Source: Bordetella parapertussis (lineage in GTDB: Bacteria > Pseudomonadota > Gammaproteobacteria > Burkholderiales > Burkholderiaceae_B). Taken from it: a stretch of DNA of 7,709 nt. The notes under the pieces are model-generated. The model did no database searches, had not been told where the DNA came from, and saw only the letters and a list, made by a program, of their open reading frames with translations. A program made the translations under genes and the position numbers. The stretch's first letter is position 1. Each line of letters starts with the position of its first letter. This document shows, one piece after another, positions 1 through 4,497 of the stretch. The stretch spans positions 1-7,709 of the forward strand of contig CAMBLP010000102.1 of NCBI GenBank assembly GCA_945868195.1, written 5' to 3'.

Positions 1-589
1 CCATACAATTGGTGCGCTTGATACTCGCAGTCAATTTGCGCAGCGCTTGACTCATCAGTCTCGCTTGAAGACCGGGTAGAGAATCACCCATCTCACCTTC
101 GATCTCAGCTTTAGGCACCAGAGCAGCCACAGAGTCGATCACAATCAGATCAACAGAACCCGAGCGCACCAGCGCATCCGTGATTTCGAGGGCTTGTTCC
201 CCAGTGTCAGGCTGAGAAATCAACAAATCCGTGAGGTTGACGCCTAGTTTGGAGGCGTATTGCACATCGAGGGCATGCTCTGCATCAATAAAAGCGCAAG
301 TACCGCCCACTTTTTGCATTTCGGCGATCACTTGCAGGGTCAGGGTCGTCTTTCCAGAGGACTCGGGACCGTAGATCTCAACCACACGCCCCCGAGGCAA
401 GCCGCCAACGCCAAGCGCAATATCTAAGCCTAAAGAACCCGTGGAGACCACCTGAATGTCGTGCTCGACCTCGTTATCGCCGTAACGCATGATCGAGCCC
501 TTGCCAAATTGCTTCTCGATTTGGGAGAGTGCAGCAGCGAGTGCCTTGCCTTTTTCAGCGGCGCCGGCCTTGAGGGTTTTATCATCCAT
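1..589 (-). CDS. recA: RecA recombinase, N-terminal part (cut by window edge)
   Basis: DNA-dependent ATPase that forms filaments on single-stranded DNA, drives strand exchange and triggers LexA self-cleavage in the SOS response; cytoplasmic. The reverse strand is open from the ATG at 589-587 to the edge, giving 196 of about 350 residues. Seen: N-terminal oligomerisation helix (about residues 5-30), Walker A GPESSGKT (74-81), the catalytic Glu of DAEHAL (Glu104, equivalent to E. coli Glu96), Walker B LIVID (148-152), and the L1-loop region with [10 protein letters not shown] before the cut. The end of the core domain and the C-terminal domain lie outside the window. The start is supported by AAGGAA five bases upstream and by the usual RecA N-terminus. 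It is transcribed divergently from the two-component genes. Identification is certain; no frameshift is seen. Confidence 0.98.
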   Translation of the reverse strand, partial: MDDKTLKAGAAEKGKALAAALSQIEKQFGKGSIMRYGDNEVEHDIQVVSTGSLGLDIALGVGGLPRGRVVEIYGPESSGKTTLTLQVIAEMQKVGGTCAFIDAEHALDVQYASKLGVNLTDLLISQPDTGEQALEITDALVRSGSVDLIVIDSVAALVPKAEIEGEMGDSLPGLQARLMSQALRKLTASIKRTNCM

Positions 590-648
590 GGAAATTCCTT
601 GAGTTGTGAGCTAAAGCTGAAAAACTAATGCTGAAATTATTACATTCA

Positions 649-678
649 ATTATACTGTACAAATAAACAGTATGACAA
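649..678 (-). promoter_or_regulatory. recA: recA sigma-70 promoter
   Basis: On the minus strand there is a perfect -10 TATAAT (plus positions 649-654) and a -35 TTGTCA (673-678, five of six matches to TTGACA) separated by 18 bases. Transcription would start near 642, leaving a leader of about 50 bases before the recA ATG. The LexA box fills the spacer, which is the expected layout for a tightly SOS-controlled recA. Seen directly as sequence matches; promoter activity is inferred. Confidence 0.85.
652..673. promoter_or_regulatory. LexA operator (SOS box)
   Basis: Core CTGT-N8-ACAG at 655-670, extended to seven perfectly symmetrical bases per arm (ATACTGT at 652-658, ACAGTAT at 667-673) around an AT-rich centre. 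This matches the CTGT-N8-ACAG type consensus of gamma- and betaproteobacterial LexA. It overlaps the first bases of the recA -10 and all of its spacer, so bound LexA would block polymerase. The nearest plus-strand gene starts 160 bases away, so control of the response regulator by LexA is not indicated. Confidence 0.93.
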
Positions 679-735
679 CTTTTTCCTGCTCTCCTCATCA
701 TTTTATTTTTCATATGACTAGGGTTTATACGCATT

Positions 736-775
736 TATGCAACATCCCATAGCGAGGACGCAAGGGGCTATGCAA
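736..775. repeat. Short repeats upstream of the response regulator
   Basis: Two copies of TATGCAA lie at 736-742 and 769-775, exactly 33 bases (about three helical turns) apart, and an inverted repeat CATAGC / GCTATG lies at 748-753 and 767-772. The segment sits 60-100 bases before the response-regulator ATG and could be a protein-binding site in that promoter region. The repeats are short enough to occur by chance. I found no convincing -35/-10 pair for the plus strand here. Confidence 0.25.
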
Positions 776-833
776 GAATAGGCTTAATTCTCCCCTTGTT
801 GTTTATCAGAAAGACCCACCGGCCCCTGTACCC

Positions 834-1511
834 ATGCGAATCCTGATTGCCGAAGATGACAGCATTTTGGCCGACGGCCTCACCCGCTCTCTTCGCTTAA
901 ACGGCTATGCCGTGGACGCCGTCAGCGACGGACTTGCCGCCGACTCTGCGCTCAGATCGCAGGAGTTTGACCTCCTTATCTTAGATTTGGGTCTGCCACG
1001 GATGTCCGGCTTGGAGGTATTGAGCAACTTACGCAGTAAAAACTCTCATCTGCCTGTCCTCATTCTCACTGCAGCCGATAGTGTGGATCAACGAGTCAAA
1101 GGGCTTGATTTGGGCGCGGATGATTACATGGCCAAACCGTTCTCCCTCTCTGAGCTTGAAGCGCGTGTTCGGGCGCTCGTGCGCCGAGGGGCTGGAGGAG
1201 GCTCTACGATTCTTAAGCATGGCAAACTGGAATTTGATCAGACAGGTCGAGTCGCCATGGTGGATCAGCATGCGCTCGAGCTCTCGGCCAGAGAAGTGAG
1301 TCTGCTCGAAATTTTGCTCACGCGCAGCGGGCGTATGGTGAGCAAAACACAAATCGTTGATCACTTATGCGAATGGGGTGAAGAGGTCAGCTCCAACGCC
1401 ATCGAGGTCTACGTGCATCGCCTGCGTAAAAAACTCGAACCTAGCGGCGTCAAAATCGCAACCGTTCGGGGACTTGGCTACTGTCTTGAGCGAGAAACGA
1501 GTGCGCCATGA
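834..1511 (+). CDS. OmpR-family response regulator (TctD/QseB-like)
   Basis: Two-component transcription factor of 225 residues, the normal length for the family. N-terminal receiver domain (about 1-118): acidic pocket Glu7-Asp8-Asp9, phosphoacceptor Asp51 in LILDLGLP, switch Thr79, and Lys101 in AKPF; all key residues are intact. C-terminal winged-helix DNA-binding domain (about 127-220) with the typical EVYVHRLRKKLE recognition helix and a terminal RGLGYCLE hairpin. Such proteins usually bind direct repeats spaced by about one helical turn. The start follows from the MRILIAEDD N-terminus, although the Shine-Dalgarno in front (CCTGTACCC) is poor, so translation may be weak or the message nearly leaderless. 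The partner kinase follows 52 bases downstream. The likely targets are its own promoter and the 3143-3164 repeat. The exact regulon and signal cannot be read from the sequence. Confidence 0.95.
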   Translation: MRILIAEDDSILADGLTRSLRLNGYAVDAVSDGLAADSALRSQEFDLLILDLGLPRMSGLEVLSNLRSKNSHLPVLILTAADSVDQRVKGLDLGADDYMAKPFSLSELEARVRALVRRGAGGGSTILKHGKLEFDQTGRVAMVDQHALELSAREVSLLEILLTRSGRMVSKTQIVDHLCEWGEEVSSNAIEVYVHRLRKKLEPSGVKIATVRGLGYCLERETSAP

Positions 1512-1573
1512 GTCACCTTTGGGGCCATCTGTATTCCGTCAAATGTTTATGTGGCGCTAGGCAGTGGCATTGA
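1508..1573 (+). other. Possible 21-codon linking ORF between regulator and kinase
   Basis: An ATG overlaps the response-regulator stop as ATGA (1508-1511) and opens 21 codons (MSHLWGHLYS...) ending in TGA at 1571-1573, inside the start region of the kinase. Its stop overlaps a TTG codon of the kinase frame (1570-1572). Ribosomes finishing the regulator could therefore be passed to the kinase start by coupling. The peptide has no recognisable domain. It may be a coupling device, the relic of an earlier direct overlap, or chance. Confidence 0.25.
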
Positions 1574-3048
1574 AACACGCCCGCGTCAATCTCGAAGCGC
1601 TCGCTGTCCTCCAAACTGGCGCGGGAAAATCGACGGGCGAATCCTCAAGGCGCTCACTGCTCGGGGAGATTTTGGATTGGATGCTTGCGCCACTTTTCTT
1701 GCTGTGGCCAATGAGTATTGCCATTACCTATGTCGTGGCTCAAAATTTGGCCAACACCCCTTATGACCTTAACTTGGCCAACGCGCTACAAGTCTTGGGT
1801 CAGCAAGTAGAAGTGACAGACGACATCGTCGCGCTTCGCATGTCGCCATCCGCACGGCTCGCATTGCGCATCAGAGAAAATGACGGCGTTTTTTGGAAAG
1901 CGATTGGTCCAAACGGTGGTTTGTTAGGAGGCGATGGAGAGCTCCCTACCCCAGAACGCACGCCAAGCGATCTGCCTAACACGATTTATTACGATAACCA
2001 TGCGCTTCGCGACTTTGAAATCCGTATCGCGTATACCTGGAGGGATCTCAGCACGAGAGACATCGGTCCTGTGCTGTTGGTCGCGGCAGAGTCCGTGGAT
2101 CGTCGCACACAACTGGCCAATGACATCATCAAGGGCGTCATCATTCCACAGTTTATTGTCTTGCCGATAGCAGTGCTGCTTGTTTGGTTTGGGTTATCGC
2201 GAGGCGTGGCACCCATCAATGCTTTGCAAAGAAGGTTACGCGCCCGACGACCCGACGACTTGTCTCCCATTGATGAGCGTCAGGCGCCCTCAGAAATCGG
2301 TCCGCTGATCACCGCAATGAATGATCTACTCAGCCGACTGGAAGCAACCTTATTGGCGCAGAAACGCTTTGTCGCAGATGCGGCACATCAGCTCAAAACG
2401 CCCTTGGCAGGTTTGCGAACTCAGGCGGAACTCGCCATGCGCGAAGAACCTACCGCAAACACGCAAGCAAGCCTAGAACAAATTATTGCGGGCACAACGC
2501 GCGCAACGCGACTCGTCAATCAGCTTCTTTTAATGGCGAATGCTGAAAACCCGAACACAACAGAAATGCCGCCGACTGACTTAACGCATTTGGCTAGAGA
2601 ACAAATACAAAAGTGGGTGCATGTCGCGCTTGACCAAGGTATCGACCTAGGTTTTGAAGGACCTGAACACCCCCTCTATATCAAAGGTCAGAATCTGCTT
2701 TTAAGTGAAGCCCTGAACAATCTGATCGATAACGCCATTCGCTATACGCCGGCACCGGGTCACATTACCGTGAGCTTGTACGAACAACGCGACGAAATTG
2801 TGCTTGCCGTCGAAGATTCGGGACCAGGTATTGCCGTCGATGAACGCGAACGCGTGTTTGACAGGTTTTATCGTGTCTTGGGTTCGGGTGTTGATGGAAG
2901 TGGACTCGGTCTGGCGATCGTGCGAGAGATCGCACAACGCCATCAGGCTCGTGTCATCGTGACCGAATCCCACCGTCTCAGCACTGACACGTGCGCCACG
3001 GGCGCACGAGTTGAAATTCACTTTTCCGCTATGCTGCAGCGCACATAA
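1564..3048 (+). CDS. Sensor histidine kinase (TctE/QseC-like)
   Basis: Inner-membrane sensor kinase, 494 residues from GTG. Order: cytoplasmic N-terminus (1-39), membrane helix 1 (about 40-62), periplasmic sensor region (about 63-188) ending in the IRIAYTWRD...VLLVAAES pattern of the two-component sensor kinase N-terminal domain seen in TctE, membrane helix 2 (about 191-211), HAMP-like linker, dimerisation helix with phosphoacceptor His275 (AAHQLKTPLAG), and ATPase domain with N-box Asn390 (NNLIDNAIRYTP), G1 box EDSGPGI (417-423) and G2 box GSGLGLAI (445-452). All catalytic motifs are present. An in-frame TAG at 1558-1560 rules out an earlier start; GTG 1564 lacks a good Shine-Dalgarno, and TTG 1570 is an alternative. 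Relatives sense carboxylates or other small molecules; the ligand here is unknown. Confidence 0.94.
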   Translation: MALKHARVNLEALAVLQTGAGKSTGESSRRSLLGEILDWMLAPLFLLWPMSIAITYVVAQNLANTPYDLNLANALQVLGQQVEVTDDIVALRMSPSARLALRIRENDGVFWKAIGPNGGLLGGDGELPTPERTPSDLPNTIYYDNHALRDFEIRIAYTWRDLSTRDIGPVLLVAAESVDRRTQLANDIIKGVIIPQFIVLPIAVLLVWFGLSRGVAPINALQRRLRARRPDDLSPIDERQAPSEIGPLITAMNDLLSRLEATLLAQKRFVADAAHQLKTPLAGLRTQAELAMREEPTANTQASLEQIIAGTTRATRLVNQLLLMANAENPNTTEMPPTDLTHLAREQIQKWVHVALDQGIDLGFEGPEHPLYIKGQNLLLSEALNNLIDNAIRYTPAPGHITVSLYEQRDEIVLAVEDSGPGIAVDERERVFDRFYRVLGSGVDGSGLGLAIVREIAQRHQARVIVTESHRLSTDTCATGARVEIHFSAMLQRT

Positions 3049-3084
3049 ACAATAATCATTTGCTCGGGTTTACCCTTTGTTACG

Positions 3085-3106
3085 ACGCTAAAAAAGCGTG
3101 ATTTTT
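3085..3106 (+). terminator. Weak candidate terminator after the kinase
   Basis: ACGCT (3085-3089), five A in the loop, AGCGT (3095-3099), then GATTTTT. The stem is only five pairs and the T-run is short, so termination would be partial at best. Read-through from the two-component genes into the downstream block remains possible. Confidence 0.35.
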
Positions 3107-3142
3107 GTCGATCCGCAACAGTTGCCTTGACTAGGGAAATTT

Positions 3143-3164
3143 TGTCAGAAAGCTGTCAGAAATC
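3143..3164 (+). promoter_or_regulatory. 11-bp-phased direct repeat, candidate response-regulator operator
   Basis: TGTCAGAAA occurs twice (3143-3151 and 3154-3162), start to start exactly 11 bases. A degenerate third unit (GGTCTTACA, five of nine matches) follows in phase at 3165. Head-to-tail half-sites one helical turn apart are the hallmark of OmpR/PhoB-family binding sites, and the window's own OmpR-family regulator is encoded just upstream. A related single site, TATCAGAAA, lies at 804-812 before the regulator gene. The repeat is seen directly; its role as an operator is inferred. Confidence 0.6.
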
Positions 3165-3205
3165 GGTCTTACAGTGCGACCATCTCAGCGCACGCATAAC
3201 AAATT

Positions 3206-3227
3206 CGCTTTAAAGCGCATACATAAT
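3206..3227 (+). promoter_or_regulatory. Palindrome and possible -10 element before the small membrane protein gene
   Basis: A perfect 12-base palindrome CGCTTTAAAGCG (3206-3217) is followed by CATAAT (3222-3227), a five-of-six match to TATAAT. No -35 is found at the normal distance, which would fit an activator-dependent promoter driven from the phased repeat upstream, but then the start point would lie only a few bases before the Shine-Dalgarno. Tentative. Confidence 0.25.
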
Positions 3228-3232
3228 TAGTA

Positions 3233-3238
3233 GGGAGG
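3233..3238 (+). promoter_or_regulatory. Shine-Dalgarno deciding a TTG start
   Basis: GGGAGG, six bases before TTG 3245-3247. This strong site is the main reason to accept the rare TTG start for the 98-aa protein; no in-frame ATG follows until residue 94. Confidence 0.7.
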
Positions 3239-3244
3239 CTCGGG

Positions 3245-3541
3245 TTGCTGCCATTTCTCAACATTCTGCAATTGCTCTTGTACATCGGGCTACTCGCCCT
3301 TGTAGGTCAAGGCATTTTGTTTTTGATTGCTGGCGCAAAACGTGAAACAAATTTGTTTTACCAACTTTTTCAAGTTGTGAATAAGCCTTGGCTTAAGTTG
3401 GCGGCATTGATCTCCCCCAAACAAATCGCCACGCGTCACCATGCATTCGTGGCATTTTGTTTAGTGGCTGCGCTCTATCTGGCGGTCACCGTCGCAAAGA
3501 TCGAGCATTGCGTTTCGGTAGGGATGGTAGGCTGCAAATGA
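3245..3541 (+). CDS. Small two-helix membrane protein, function unknown
   Basis: 98 residues from a TTG start. Two hydrophobic segments (about 7-30 and 67-84) flank a basic, aromatic middle (32-66: NLFYQLFQVVNKPWLKLAALISPK), so it is predicted to be an inner-membrane hairpin. The middle faintly recalls the N-x-F/L-x...P-x-L linker of YggT-type proteins, but I would not assign it to that family. Cys89 and Cys97 lie in the short C-terminal tail. The stop overlaps the ATG of the TPR gene (ATGA at 3538-3541), so the two are probably translationally coupled and may act together at the membrane. That coupling, the good codon structure and the strong Shine-Dalgarno make this a real gene. I do not recognise a function. 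Confidence 0.8.
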   Translation: MLPFLNILQLLLYIGLLALVGQGILFLIAGAKRETNLFYQLFQVVNKPWLKLAALISPKQIATRHHAFVAFCLVAALYLAVTVAKIEHCVSVGMVGCK

Positions 3542-4104
3542 AAATTGATCTGAACTGGCAAAAATACAAATGGTGTGCGATCACACTGATCGTTTTTGGG
3601 CAACGTAAACGTGCCATCAGTTTGTTCGAGGATATGCTTCGCGACTACCCCGAGGACCGCTACGCTTTAGGTAGCATTGCCCACCTCAAGGCAGAGCTTG
3701 GTGACAAGAGCGGTGCGGTTGAAGGCTACCGGCGCTTGGTAAAATATTCCGATGCACCCGCTTATGCCTGGTTCAACCTCGGCTTTCTTTTGCAAGAGCT
3801 TGAACAACCTGTCGAAGCTGAGCGCGCCTTTAGGCATTCCCTAGACCTCGATCCAAAGTTAGATCAAGCATGGTATGGCCTCGGTTTGGCCCTCATTCAA
3901 CAAGGTCGCCTAGAAGAAGCTGTTGTGGCCCTCGAGCGCAACACCAAGCTTCAACCTATGAGTCCATACGCATGGTACCAACTCGCCCGTGTGCATGTTG
4001 ACCGTCAAAAACCAGACGAAGCGACCAAAATTATTCAGCATTTGAAAGGCTTTGAACCGAAATTCGCGCGTCAACTCGAGCGAGAAACAGGACTCACTGG
4101 CTAA
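3538..4104 (+). CDS. TPR-repeat protein
   Basis: 188 residues with no signal peptide, predicted to be soluble and cytoplasmic. Tetratricopeptide repeats are clear at about 75-108 (AWFNLGFLLQELEQPVEAERAFRHSL) and 109-142 (AWYGLGLALIQQGRLEEAVVALE), good at 143-174, and degenerate at about 7-37 and 41-71, so almost the whole protein is a TPR superhelix, a scaffold for protein-protein contact without catalysis. The start at 3538 is preferred over an in-frame ATG at 3457 because it overlaps the upstream stop as ATGA, is preceded by GGTAGG six bases away, and the longer version would add 27 arginine-rich residues from inside the neighbouring gene. Its partner is unknown; the membrane protein encoded just upstream is the best candidate. 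Confidence 0.88.
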   Translation: MKIDLNWQKYKWCAITLIVFGQRKRAISLFEDMLRDYPEDRYALGSIAHLKAELGDKSGAVEGYRRLVKYSDAPAYAWFNLGFLLQELEQPVEAERAFRHSLDLDPKLDQAWYGLGLALIQQGRLEEAVVALERNTKLQPMSPYAWYQLARVHVDRQKPDEATKIIQHLKGFEPKFARQLERETGLTG

Positions 4105-4108
4105 ATCG

Positions 4109-4181
4109 TTTTTTTCATGTTTTTGTTTTTTTTGTTTTATGTTTTTTGTTTTTTCTTTTAGCTTTTTTTCTTTGTGTGTTT
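4109..4181 (+). other. Strongly T-rich tract in the leader of the symporter genes
   Basis: 57 of 73 bases are T and only three are A. Runs of four to eight T are broken mostly by single G or C. It starts five bases after the TPR stop codon and lies in the gap before the DUF4212 gene. As RNA it would be a long U-rich single strand. There is no good stem immediately in front, so it is not a simple intrinsic terminator, although the U-run could weaken elongation. Possible roles include Hfq or other RNA-binding protein docking, polymerase slippage or pausing, or a translation enhancer. Confidence 0.7.
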
Positions 4182-4192
4182 CAAAAATCGAT

Positions 4193-4206
4193 CCAGGGAA
4201 ACCTGG
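4193..4206 (+). other. GNRA-tetraloop hairpin before the DUF4212 gene
   Basis: CCAGG (4193-4197), GAAA loop, CCTGG (4202-4206): a perfect five-pair stem capped by a stable GNRA loop, 13 bases upstream of the Shine-Dalgarno AGGAG. With no T-run after it, it is not a terminator. It may protect or shape the 5' end of the symporter message. Seen directly; function inferred. Confidence 0.45.
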
Positions 4207-4219
4207 CCTGATAACGATT

Positions 4220-4224
4220 AGGAG
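4220..4224 (+). promoter_or_regulatory. Shine-Dalgarno deciding the GTG start of the DUF4212 gene
   Basis: AGGAG, eight bases before GTG 4233-4235. It supports the GTG start, which also gives the usual family length and the expected N-terminus. Confidence 0.75.
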
Positions 4225-4232
4225 ACGTAACC

Positions 4233-4496
4233 GTGCAACTAACCGAAAAACATCGGGTGTACTGGCAAAAAAACCTACGCATCACTTCAATTTTGTTGCT
4301 GATCTGGTTTGTTGTCACTTTTGTGGTGGGCTTCTACGCCCGTGAGCTCAACTTTACCTTTTTTGGCTGGCCCTTCAGTTTTTGGATGGGGGCACAAGGC
4401 TCTCTGGTGGTGTATTGCCTAATCATTGGGTTCTATGCCAGATACATGAACAAGCTTGACGAAGAAGCTGGCGTCAACGAAGACGAGGAGGAATAA
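4233..4496 (+). CDS. DUF4212 protein, small subunit of a sodium/solute symporter
   Basis: 87 residues from GTG. Family features seen: N-terminal TEKHRVYWQKNLR, membrane helix 1 (about 17-36), the conserved ELNFTFFGWPFSFWMGAQGS segment (38-57), membrane helix 2 (about 48-69) ending in FYARYMNKLD, and a strongly acidic tail (EDEEE). These small proteins are encoded almost always just before a VC_2705-type symporter and are thought to form its accessory subunit in the inner membrane. Here the stop codon lies one base before the symporter ATG, so the two are translated together. What the small subunit does mechanistically is not established. Family assignment is confident from length, motif and neighbour. 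Confidence 0.93.
   Translation: MQLTEKHRVYWQKNLRITSILLLIWFVVTFVVGFYARELNFTFFGWPFSFWMGAQGSLVVYCLIIGFYARYMNKLDEEAGVNEDEEE
4486..4491 (+). promoter_or_regulatory. Shine-Dalgarno deciding the symporter start
   Basis: A perfect AGGAGG six bases before ATG 4498, inside the last codons of the DUF4212 gene. It favours 4498 over an in-frame ATG at 4456, which has no such site and would overlap the upstream gene by 41 bases. Confidence 0.85.
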
Positions 4497-4497
4497 C

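Noticed and set aside
3127..3132. TTGACT as a -35 for the small membrane protein gene
   Set aside because: No acceptable -10 lies 16-18 bases downstream.
3457..3537. Earlier ATG adding 27 residues to the TPR protein
   Set aside because: The extension is an arginine-rich out-of-frame reading of the small membrane protein gene; the ATGA overlap and Shine-Dalgarno favour 3538.
4109..4181. T-rich tract as an intrinsic terminator for the TPR gene
   Set aside because: No stable stem immediately precedes the T-run; only very short pairings such as CAG/CTG are possible.
4052..4345. 97-codon plus-strand frame full of Phe and Ser
   Set aside because: It is a translation of the T-rich tract plus out-of-frame parts of two real genes, with no start signal and low-complexity sequence.
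4456..4497. Earlier ATG adding 14 residues to the symporter
   Set aside because: It lies out of frame inside the DUF4212 gene and lacks a Shine-Dalgarno; ATG 4498 has a perfect AGGAGG.
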